From: Pseudomonadota bacterium
GTDB lineage: Bacteria; Pseudomonadota; Alphaproteobacteria; Kiloniellales; J153
NCBI GenBank assembly: GCA_022572105.1
Contig: JACZWN010000010.1
Span: 13,864-29,051 of the forward strand
Reading direction: 5' to 3'
Length of the DNA stretch: 15,188 nucleotides
Both the position numbers and the translations under genes were made by a program. The notes beneath the pieces are model-generated. The model was given only the letters and a program-made list of their open reading frames with translations. It had not been told where the DNA came from and made no database searches. Positions 1 to 6,060 of the stretch are shown one piece after another. Numbering within the stretch: position 1 is the stretch's first letter; each line of letters begins with the position of its first letter.

Positions 1-1776
1 GTCAACATCTTCGACGCCACCGCGCGCTTGAACGATAACGTGCCCGAGGCCTACCGCGGCCTCGACCGCCTCGAGGCGCGCACGCGCGTGGTCGCCGACC
101 TGGAGGCCCAGGGGCTGATCGACAAGATCGACGACCACACCCATGCCGTGCCCTACGGCGACCGCGGCGGCGTGCCGATCGAGCCCTGGCTGACCGACCA
201 ATGGTACGTCGATGCCAAGACCCTGGCCAAACCGGCGATCGCGGCGGTCGAGGAGGGCCGCACCCGCTTCGTGCCGGAGAACTGGACCAAGACCTATTAC
301 GAGTGGATGCGCAACATCCAGCCTTGGTGCGTGTCGCGCCAGCTTTGGTGGGGCCACCGCATCCCGGCGTGGTACGGGCCCGACGGCCACGTCTTCGTCG
401 AGGAAACCGAGGAAGAGGCGCGCGCCGCGGCCCAGGCCCATTACGGCAAGGCGGTCGCGCTGGCCCGCGACGAGGACGTGCTCGACACCTGGTTCTCCTC
501 GGCGCTGTGGCCGTTCTCGACGCTGGGCTGGCCGGACCAGACGCCGGAGCTCAAGCGCTATTACCCGACCGACGTGCTGGTCACCGGCTTCGACATCATC
601 TTCTTCTGGGTCGCGCGCATGATGATGATGGGGCTGCACTTCATGGACGAAGCGCCGTTCCACACCGTCTACATCCACGCCCTGGTGCGCGACGCCCAGG
701 GCCAGAAGATGTCCAAATCCAAGGGCAACATCATCGATCCCTTGGAGCTGATCGAGAAATTCGGCGCCGATGCGCTACGCTTCACGCTGTGCGCGCTGGC
801 GGTGCCGGGGCGCGACATCAAGCTCTCCGAATCCCGGGTCGCGGGCTATCGCAACTTCGCCACCAAGCTGTGGAACGCGGCGCGCTACTGCCTGATGAAC
901 GGGGCCACGATCGATCCCGCCTTCGATCCCAAGGATTGCAAGCTGGCGGTCAACCGCTGGATCGCGGGCGAGGTCGCGCAGACCGTCAAGGACCTGGAGG
1001 CCGCGCTCGAAACCTACCGCTTCAACGAGGCGGCCAACGCGCTCTACCACTTCACCTGGGGCAGCTTCTGCGACTGGTACCTGGAGTTCACCAAGCCGAT
1101 CCTGGCCGGCGCGGATGCGGCCGCGGCCGCGGAAACCCGCGCCACCATCGGCTGGGCGCTGAGCCAGCTCCTGCACCTGCTGCATCCCTTCATGCCGTTC
1201 ATCACCGAGGAGCTCTGGGCGCACCTGGGCGGGACGAAGGACGGCCGGCTCATCACGTCCGCTTGGCCGAGCTACGGCGCCGACCTGATCGATCCGGACG
1301 CCGCCGGGGAAATGGACTGGGTGATCCGCTTGATCTCCGAGGTGCGCGCGGTGCGCGCCGAGATGAACGTCCCGGCGGCGGCCAAGATCCCGCTCCTGTT
1401 GCGCGATGCCAACGCCACCAACCGGGCGCGCCTGGAGCGCCATCGCGATCTGGTCACGCGCCTGGCCCGGCTGTCTTCGCTCGAGACCCTGGACGGGGGA
1501 GTGGTCCCCAAGGGCGCCGTGCAGATCGTGCTCGACGAGGCGACCGCCGTCCTGCCGCTGGCCGAGGTCATCGACGTCTCCAAGGAGCTCGATCGTTTGC
1601 AGCGCGAGATGACCAAGGCCGAGTGCGAGATCGCCAAGTTCGACAAGAAGTTGGCGAACGCGCAGTTCCTGTCCAAGGCGCCGAGCGCGGTGGTCGAGGA
1701 ACAGCGCGAGCGCCGCGCCGAGTCCGCCCAGCTGCGCGACAAGCTGGCCGCCGCGCTGGAGCGCCTGGCGGGGTAG
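1..1776 (+). CDS. valS: Valine--tRNA ligase, C-terminal 591 residues (5' end outside window)
   Basis: This cytoplasmic class I aminoacyl-tRNA synthetase charges tRNA-Val with valine. The reading frame is open from the first base (VNIFDATARLNDNVPEAYRG), so the gene begins upstream; the TTG at 28 is only an internal leucine codon. In order, the fragment shows the end of the CP1 editing region, the catalytic-core blocks WCVSRQLWWGHRIPAWY and DVLDTWFSSALWPFSTLGWP, the KMSKS signature (KMSKSKGN at 706-729, fragment residues 236-243), an alpha-helical anticodon-binding domain (about residues 275-470), and a charged C-terminal coiled-coil arm (about 525-590, LDRLQREMTKAECEIAKFDK) typical of ValRS. 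The coiled-coil arm and HPFMPFITEELW block favour ValRS over IleRS or LeuRS. I see no frameshift. About a third of the protein is missing upstream. Confidence 0.97.
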   Translation, partial: VNIFDATARLNDNVPEAYRGLDRLEARTRVVADLEAQGLIDKIDDHTHAVPYGDRGGVPIEPWLTDQWYVDAKTLAKPAIAAVEEGRTRFVPENWTKTYYEWMRNIQPWCVSRQLWWGHRIPAWYGPDGHVFVEETEEEARAAAQAHYGKAVALARDEDVLDTWFSSALWPFSTLGWPDQTPELKRYYPTDVLVTGFDIIFFWVARMMMMGLHFMDEAPFHTVYIHALVRDAQGQKMSKSKGNIIDPLELIEKFGADALRFTLCALAVPGRDIKLSESRVAGYRNFATKLWNAARYCLMNGATIDPAFDPKDCKLAVNRWIAGEVAQTVKDLEAALETYRFNEAANALYHFTWGSFCDWYLEFTKPILAGADAAAAAETRATIGWALSQLLHLLHPFMPFITEELWAHLGGTKDGRLITSAWPSYGADLIDPDAAGEMDWVIRLISEVRAVRAEMNVPAAAKIPLLLRDANATNRARLERHRDLVTRLARLSSLETLDGGVVPKGAVQIVLDEATAVLPLAEVIDVSKELDRLQREMTKAECEIAKFDKKLANAQFLSKAPSAVVEEQRERRAESAQLRDKLAAALERLAG

Positions 1777-2010
1777 ACGCCGCCTCCCGGCCTTTCCGAT
1801 CAAAATTCTTAAGATCGGCGTTCATCTTTCTGGTATTTCAAAATAAAACGTCTGGCGTCTTGGCCGGCATGCCAGCATGAATGGGCATGCTTTCGATCGA
1901 TGATCGAGTGTGCTACCGTCTTTGGCGGATTGGATGAGTTATCCGAGAAATCTCGGCTGAAACATGCCACAACCAGGGCACAAAGTGCTCGGAACGACGG
2001 GGGGAAAATC
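1777..2010. promoter_or_regulatory. Gene-free leader with several palindromes upstream of the amidase-family gene
   Basis: This 234-base gap separates valS from the next gene and is clearly more AT-rich than its surroundings (for example 1836-1852). It holds a weak hairpin just after valS (CCGATC 1796-1801 with GATCGG 1813-1818, 11-base loop, no T-run), then a group of dyads: GGCATGCC (1866-1873), AGCATG-6-CATGCT (1874-1891), TCGATC-GAT-GATCGA (1893-1907), and CCGAGA-AA-TCTCGG (1943-1956). The first three lie within 42 bases, the spacing expected of an operator region. I cannot assign a convincing -35/-10 pair. The next gene probably starts at the ATG at 2011 behind GGGGGGAAAA, so most of the gap would be promoter and 5' UTR. 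Confidence 0.5.
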
Positions 2011-3258
2011 ATGAAATTGCGTCTCGCGCTCTGCGCGACTGCCTTGTTCGGCTATGTCGGGACCGCCGCGGCCGATACCACCGACTCGAAGTGGCAGACC
2101 CGGGTCGTCATCGCCAAGCAGGGCGTCCACTGCGTCGACGATCCGAACTGCTTCAACCGCTATCACCCGGACATCCCGGCGGTCGCGCGCGCCAAGCCCG
2201 GCGACATGATCGTATTCCATACGCGCGACGCACTGGATTCCGACTTGACCCTCGAGTCCAATTCCCACGACGTGTTGGCCATCGATCTCAATCTCGTGCA
2301 TCCCATGACCGGGCCGGTCCATATCGAGGGCGCCGAGCGCGGCGACGTGCTCGCGATCACGCTGGTCGATATCGCGCCGGACGAATACGGCTATACCGTC
2401 ATCATTCCCGGTTTCGGCTTCCTGCGCGATATCTACACCGAGCCCTATTTGATCAACTGGCGGCTGACGCGCACGCATGCCGAATCCGATCAGATGCCGG
2501 GCGTCAAGGTGCCCTACGAGGCCTTCATGGGCTCTGTCGGGGTCATGCCCGGCCAGCCGGAGGTCGACTCCTGGCTGGTGCGCGAAGCGGCGCTCGGCGC
2601 GGCCGGCGGCATCGTCCTGCTGCCGCAGCCGACCGGCGCCCAGCCGAGCGCGGTCTGCGGACCGCAGGGGAGCGCCAAGGATCAGTGCCTGCGCACGATT
2701 CCGCCGCGCGAGAACGGCGGCAACATGGACGTGCAGCAGATGCAGGTGGGTACGACTCTGCTCCTGCCCTGCTTCATCGACGGCTGCGGCCTGTTCGTCG
2801 GCGACGTGCATTATGCGCAGGGCGACGGCGAGGTTTCCGGCACCGCGATCGAGACGGGCGCCGTGGTCACGGTGGTGACGGAGATCCGCAAGGGCCAGGG
2901 TTCGTTCATCAAGGGCCCGGAGGTCGAAGGCGGAGCCCAGATCAAGGATATCGAGCCGTCGAAGTTCTATCAGACCATCGGCCTGCCCCTGAAGACGGCG
3001 GGCGAGGTGGCGCCCCAGTATACCTACCTCGAGAGCCAGAAGATCAAGGACCTGAGCAACCTGTCCGAGGACCTGACGCTGGCCGCGCGGGACGCCCTGA
3101 TCAAGATGATCGCCTACATCCAGCGCAAACACGGCCTCGACGCGGAGCAGGCCTACATCCTGGCGAGCGTCGCGGTCGATCTCCGGGTCGGGCAGGTGGT
3201 CGACGTGCCGAACTATATCGTCACCGCGGTGCTGAACGAGGACGTCTTCGCGGAGTGA
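2011..3258 (+). CDS. Periplasmic acetamidase/formamidase-family protein
   Basis: The 415-residue product resembles the FmdA/AmdA family, whose members hydrolyse formamide or short amides to ammonia and the acid. Family-like blocks are FNRYHPDIPAVARAKPGD (48-65), HPMTGPVHIEGAERGDVLAI (97-116), RENGGNMDVQQMQVG (233-247) and GDVHYAQGDGEVSGTAIE (264-281). The start at 2011 is chosen because it follows a strong purine-rich site (GGGGGGAAAA) and gives a standard signal peptide (MKLRLALCATALFGYVGTAAA, cleavage near residue 21). The frame stays open upstream to 1900, but using that start would bury the signal. The mature protein has six cysteines (41, 47, 216, 226, 254, 259), which fits disulfides in the periplasm. 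The stop overlaps the next start (GTGA), so translation is probably coupled. Substrate is not predictable; cytoplasmic FmdA/AmdA enzymes lack this signal. Confidence 0.85.
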   Translation: MKLRLALCATALFGYVGTAAADTTDSKWQTRVVIAKQGVHCVDDPNCFNRYHPDIPAVARAKPGDMIVFHTRDALDSDLTLESNSHDVLAIDLNLVHPMTGPVHIEGAERGDVLAITLVDIAPDEYGYTVIIPGFGFLRDIYTEPYLINWRLTRTHAESDQMPGVKVPYEAFMGSVGVMPGQPEVDSWLVREAALGAAGGIVLLPQPTGAQPSAVCGPQGSAKDQCLRTIPPRENGGNMDVQQMQVGTTLLLPCFIDGCGLFVGDVHYAQGDGEVSGTAIETGAVVTVVTEIRKGQGSFIKGPEVEGGAQIKDIEPSKFYQTIGLPLKTAGEVAPQYTYLESQKIKDLSNLSEDLTLAARDALIKMIAYIQRKHGLDAEQAYILASVAVDLRVGQVVDVPNYIVTAVLNEDVFAE

Positions 3259-3812
3259 ACCGGCGGCGCGCCCTGCGGCTGTCGGCCGGGGCGGCCGCGG
3301 CGCTGCTGCTGGGCGGCCATACGCCCTACGGGCAGTGGGTCGTCTATCGGAAGAAGCACCTCCTGATCGGCTGCCACAAGGCCGATCCCGAGACCTACGA
3401 CTTGGCCAAGCGGGTGGTGGCGCTGCTCGCGGAGCACTTGCCGGCGGCCAAATCGCGGGTCGCCCGCGCACCGGACGCCGGGCGGCTCGCCAGCCTGCTC
3501 GGCACCGCGCAGATGGCGGTCGCGACCCTGAGCGCCTCGGACGCCGCCGCCATGCTGCGGGGGACCGGCCGCTTCGAGGCCTATGGCGCGATCGCGCTTC
3601 GGGTCCTGACGCCGGTCGCCGGCCGGCTTCTGGTCGCCCGGGCGGACTTTCCCGAGCGCCATGCCTGGCTGGTCACCGGCGCCCTGGTCGGGACCGACCT
3701 GGCGCCCCTACGCGACTCACCGGGCGATCCGGTGGGCGATCCGGGCATCCCCCCCTGGCATCCGGGCAGCCTCGCGTTCCTGGAAGGACGGCCGGAACCC
3801 GGTGATGGTTAG
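3255..3812 (+). CDS. Short Tat-signal protein resembling TAXI/TRAP-type solute receptors
   Basis: This is a 185-residue protein starting at a GTG that overlaps the upstream stop by four bases (3255-3258). No other start is plausible because upstream codons in this frame run inside the amidase gene. The N-terminus VNRRRALRLSAGAAAALLLG has a run of three arginines and a hydrophobic stretch, compatible with a Tat or Sec signal or a membrane anchor. The rest (LLIGCHKADPETYDLAKRVV, then a motif near the end, IPPWHPGSLAFLEG) recalls the first strand/helix and the C-terminal HPGA-type helix of TAXI-family receptors. Those are usually over 300 residues, so this would be a minimal or degenerate form. 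The last eight bases overlap the next gene. The family call is tentative and made from memory; coding status is well supported by overlap, codon bias and the signal. Confidence 0.7.
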   Translation: MNRRRALRLSAGAAAALLLGGHTPYGQWVVYRKKHLLIGCHKADPETYDLAKRVVALLAEHLPAAKSRVARAPDAGRLASLLGTAQMAVATLSASDAAAMLRGTGRFEAYGAIALRVLTPVAGRLLVARADFPERHAWLVTGALVGTDLAPLRDSPGDPVGDPGIPPWHPGSLAFLEGRPEPGDG

Positions 3813-5004
3813 GCGCCTGCTCTGGGGGCTGCTGCTGTTCGGCCTCTGCGCGCCGGCACGGGCCCACGATCCGGGCATGACCCTCGCCACCGTAATCGCC
3901 GAGGAACGCGAAACCCTGATCGAGCTCTCGATCAAGGGCAGCGATCTGGAGCGGGCCGTTGGCGTCGATCTGCTCGATCCCGGGGGCCGCGTCGATCCCG
4001 AGCGGCTCGCCGGCGCGGCGGCGGTGGTCCGGGCCCACCTGCGCGCCACCGCGGCCATCGAAGCGGACTCGGCGGTCTGTCCCCTCGAGGTCGTGGAGCT
4101 GGTGGCGGTCGAGGACGGCGTCCTCGCCATCCTGAAGGCGCCCTGCGGCACCGCCGAGGCCGGCCTGTCGTACCGCAGCCGCCTCCTGCAGGAGACCATC
4201 CCGGCGACCATCCAGCACGTCCTGCTGCTCAGGGGCGACGACGCCATCCCGGTCGCGCTCACCCGCGAGCGGAACAGCCTGGAAATTCAGGCCCCGCTGC
4301 CCATGACCGAGGTCGCCGCCCGCTATCTCGTTTCCGGCGCCGAGCATATATTCGCCGGCTACGACCACATCGCGTTCCTGCTCGCCCTGCTGCTCTGGGC
4401 GCGGAGCTTATGGACCGTGGTCAAGGTGGTCACCGCCTTCACCCTGTCCCACTCGATCGCGCTCTCGCTGGCCGTGCTCGATCTGGTCAGCCTGCCGGGC
4501 GGCCTGGTCGAGCCGCTGATCGCCGCGAGTGTGGTCGCCGTCGCCGTGGAGAACTTTTTCGACCGGCGGATCGCGCGGCGCTGGCGGGTCGCCTTCTTCC
4601 TCGGCTTCATCCATGGCTTCGGGTTCGCCGGCGCGCTGCGCGACATCGGGCTGCCGCAGGATGCGCTGCTCATCGCGCTTGCGTTCTTCAATATCGGGGT
4701 CGAGATCGGGCAGATCGCCATCGTCGCCCTCGTGGTGCCCCTGCTGCTCGGCATCGACCGCCTGAGCGCGCGCCCCCCCGCGCCCCCGGCGCGCAGCCCG
4801 GCCCTGGTCCATGCCGTCTCCGCCCTGATCGCCGGGCTCGGCGGCTACTGGTTCATCGCTTGCCTATCCGGTTTACACCCACACCCACTAGGGCTAGTAT
4901 GGGCGCAACCCGGATATAGGGGAGCGCGCCATGGATGTTCTCGACCGCGCCGATCTCCCATTCCCGCAATCGCTACCCGAGTTCCAGCGACTTTTCCCCG
5001 ATGA
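3805..5004 (+). CDS. HupE/UreJ-type membrane protein, C-terminus altered by IS insertion
   Basis: The ATG at 3805 overlaps the upstream gene by eight bases and gives a signal peptide ending near APARA-HDPG (residue 20). An extracytoplasmic N-terminal domain (about 21-170) is followed by a membrane domain of about six to seven segments with the HupE/UreJ_2 motifs GAEHIFAGYDHIAFLLALLL (178-197), FTLSHSIALSLAV (212-224), FLGFIHGFGFAGAL (265-278) and FNIGVEIGQIAIVALV (295-310). Histidines 181, 188, 216 and 270 lie in or near membrane segments. HupE/UreJ proteins are linked to nickel or cobalt uptake, but this subfamily's substrate is not established. Native codons end at residue 351 (GGYWFI); an IS then supplies 48 foreign residues up to the TGA at 5002. 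Without the IS the protein would end WFIERTLFT (357 residues, TGA at 5989). Function may survive because all predicted membrane segments remain. Confidence 0.88.
   Translation: MVRRLLWGLLLFGLCAPARAHDPGMTLATVIAEERETLIELSIKGSDLERAVGVDLLDPGGRVDPERLAGAAAVVRAHLRATAAIEADSAVCPLEVVELVAVEDGVLAILKAPCGTAEAGLSYRSRLLQETIPATIQHVLLLRGDDAIPVALTRERNSLEIQAPLPMTEVAARYLVSGAEHIFAGYDHIAFLLALLLWARSLWTVVKVVTAFTLSHSIALSLAVLDLVSLPGGLVEPLIAASVVAVAVENFFDRRIARRWRVAFFLGFIHGFGFAGALRDIGLPQDALLIALAFFNIGVEIGQIAIVALVVPLLLGIDRLSARPPAPPARSPALVHAVSALIAGLGGYWFIACLSGLHPHPLGLVWAQPGYRGARHGCSRPRRSPIPAIATRVPATFPR
4851..4858. repeat. Left target-site duplication, GTTCATCG
   Basis: GTTCATCG directly precedes the left terminal repeat of the IS and is repeated directly after the right one at 5964-5971. 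Eight bases is the usual duplication size for the IS1595 family. The copies are identical, which fits an insertion not followed by rearrangement. Confidence 0.92.
4859..4890 (+). repeat. IS left terminal inverted repeat
   Basis: It begins CTTGCCTATCCGGTTTACAC. Compared with the reverse complement of 5932-5963, the first 15 bases are identical, and 28 of 32 match overall (differences at positions 16, 19, 25 and 26). The -35-like element of the transposase promoter lies inside it. Confidence 0.92.
4872..4900 (+). promoter_or_regulatory. Candidate transposase promoter
   Basis: TTTACA (4872-4877) and TAGTAT (4895-4900) are separated by exactly 17 bases and match the sigma-70 consensus at 5 of 6 and 4 of 6 positions. 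The pair lies about 30 bases upstream of the transposase ATG. The -35 hexamer is within the left terminal repeat, a common arrangement that lets transposase binding repress its own promoter. It was identified by eye only. Confidence 0.55.
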
Positions 5005-5950
5005 TGCGGCCTGCGCTGCCTACCTAGAGAAAGCCCGCTGGAGAGACGGCTTTGTCTGCCCGCACTGCGGCACTACGGGAGAGCCATTCCACTTTGAAAA
5101 CCGCCCTGGCGTCCTGCGCTGCCGCAAGTGCCGCAAGAACACCGGGCTGACGGTGGGAACAGTGATGGAGCGTAGCCACACTCCGCTGAACGTCTGGTTC
5201 TGGGCCGCTTATCTGGTCACCAGTCAGACGCCCGGCATGTCCGCCGTGCAGTTTCAGCGGCAACTTGGTCTTTCGCGCTACGAGACGGCCTTTCAAATCC
5301 TCCACAAGCTCCGCTCGGGCATGGTGCGGCCCAACCAAGACAGGATCGGTGGACAGCCCAAGAACCATGTTGAGGTGGACGAAACCTGGGTTGGCGGGCG
5401 AACGCGTGGGGAAGGCCGTGGTGTTCACCACAAGGTTCTCGTCTCCTGTGCCATCGAGGTGCGTCATCGAAAGCCGGGCACCAAGCTCGACAACCGGAAA
5501 AACGGACGCTATGCCGGACGCGTTCGGCTCGCCGTCGTGTTCGACCGTAGCGCCGAGTCGCTCTGTGGGTTCGTCGAGAGCGCCGTCGCGCCGGGATCGC
5601 TGATCGTTACCGACGATTGGAGCGGCTATGCTGGCCTCGGTAAGCGCGGCTATGAGCACTGTGCTGTTGCCGAGTGTGGTGATCCAGAGGTTGCCGAGCA
5701 ATACCTGCCGATCATCCATCTGGTTTTCGCCAACCTGAAGACGTGGCTGATCGGTATCCACCACGGCGTTAGCCACCAGCACCTACAAGCCTACCTCAAC
5801 GAGTTCACCTTCCGCTTCAACAGGCGGTTCTACCCGTTCAACGCCTTCCGCTCATTGCTCGGCATCGCGGGCGACACCTCTGCTCCAACCTATGCCGAGC
5901 TTTACTCGGGAGAGTGGCGGCACCCTACATGTAGTGGTCGTGGGCGTTAA
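4931..5950 (+). CDS. IS1595-family transposase (ISXO2-like DDE domain)
   Basis: This intact 339-residue transposase cuts and joins the element ends. A zinc ribbon comes first: CPHC at 43-46 and CRKC at 64-67, for binding the terminal repeats. A linker helix region includes MSAVQFQRQLGLSRYETAFQ (103-122). The catalytic core follows: first Asp in HVEVDETWVGG (D150), second in IVTDDWSGY (D228 or D229), third acidic position replaced by Asn in VFANLKTWLIG (N268, with K270), as in the DD-N-K form of the family. E291, R295 and R298 (EFTFRFNRR) give the ER4R7 signature. The ATG at 4931 follows AGGGGAGCG at good spacing. The start lies inside the read-through tail of the HupE-like ORF, in another frame. 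I see no frameshift or missing catalytic residue, so it is likely active. Confidence 0.96.
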   Translation: MDVLDRADLPFPQSLPEFQRLFPDDAACAAYLEKARWRDGFVCPHCGTTGEPFHFENRPGVLRCRKCRKNTGLTVGTVMERSHTPLNVWFWAAYLVTSQTPGMSAVQFQRQLGLSRYETAFQILHKLRSGMVRPNQDRIGGQPKNHVEVDETWVGGRTRGEGRGVHHKVLVSCAIEVRHRKPGTKLDNRKNGRYAGRVRLAVVFDRSAESLCGFVESAVAPGSLIVTDDWSGYAGLGKRGYEHCAVAECGDPEVAEQYLPIIHLVFANLKTWLIGIHHGVSHQHLQAYLNEFTFRFNRRFYPFNAFRSLLGIAGDTSAPTYAELYSGEWRHPTCSGRGR

Positions 5951-5963
5951 CCGGATAGGCAAG
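5932..5963 (-). repeat. IS right terminal inverted repeat
   Basis: Read on the minus strand it begins CTTGCCTATCCGGTTAACGC. The transposase stop codon (TAA at 5948-5950) lies inside this repeat, so the gene runs to the very end of the element. Confidence 0.92.
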
Positions 5964-5971
5964 GTTCATCG
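5964..5971. repeat. Right target-site duplication, GTTCATCG
   Basis: This is the second copy of GTTCATCG, directly abutting the right terminal repeat. Its last base begins the GAA codon that continues the HupE-like frame in the ancestral gene. Confidence 0.92.
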
Positions 5972-5991
5972 AACGGACGCTGTTCACGTGA
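5971..5991 (+). pseudogene. Displaced 3' end of the HupE/UreJ-type gene
   Basis: Joining base 4858 to base 5972 restores the frame: GAA CGG ACG CTG TTC ACG TGA, giving the ending WFIERTLFT. This seven-codon remnant lies just beyond the right-hand target duplication and is no longer translated as part of the gene. It fixes the pre-insertion length at 357 residues and shows that nothing was deleted when the IS inserted. Confidence 0.85.
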
Positions 5992-5996
5992 CGCCA

Positions 5997-6034
5997 CGCC
6001 AACGCGGCCGCACGCCGCGCGGGAGCGTTTGGCG
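5997..6034. terminator. Possible hairpin between convergent genes
   Basis: CGCCAACGC (5997-6005) can pair with GCGTTTGGCG (6025-6034) with one bulged base around a GC-rich loop. It lies in the 69-base gap between the ancestral end of the HupE-like gene and the end of the convergent hydrolase gene. There is no T-run on either strand, so it is not a standard intrinsic terminator. Treat as a structure of uncertain role. Confidence 0.25.
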
Positions 6035-6060
6035 GGGTAGCCGCTCTCGAGCTGCCGTAC

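Larger units (their letters stand above)
4859..5963 (+). mobile_element. Complete IS1595-family insertion sequence (1105 bp)
   Basis: The element has imperfect 32-base terminal inverted repeats (28 of 32 match), one transposase gene filling most of its length, and flanking 8-bp direct duplications. Both ends begin CTTGCCTATCCGGTT when read inward. The transposase has the zinc-ribbon plus DD-N catalytic layout of the IS1595 family. Base composition is less GC-rich than neighbouring genes, and codon use is visibly less biased, both fitting recent arrival from elsewhere. There are no passenger genes. The element lies in the same orientation as the HupE-like gene it interrupts. Everything needed for mobility appears intact. 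Confidence 0.95.

Noticed and set aside
1796..1818. CCGATC/GATCGG hairpin after valS as a terminator
   Set aside because: The stem is six pairs with an 11-base AT-rich loop and no T-run follows, so it does not meet the intrinsic terminator pattern.
201..1880. 559-codon plus-strand frame overlapping valS
   Set aside because: It is a +2 shadow of valS, Arg- and Gly-rich, with no domain.
1939..3471. 510-codon minus-strand frame opposite the amidase-family gene
   Set aside because: It is antisense to a gene with signal peptide and family motifs, and has no recognisable motif of its own.
5024..5782. 252-codon minus-strand frame inside the IS as a passenger gene
   Set aside because: It lies wholly antisense to the intact transposase and shows no family motif.
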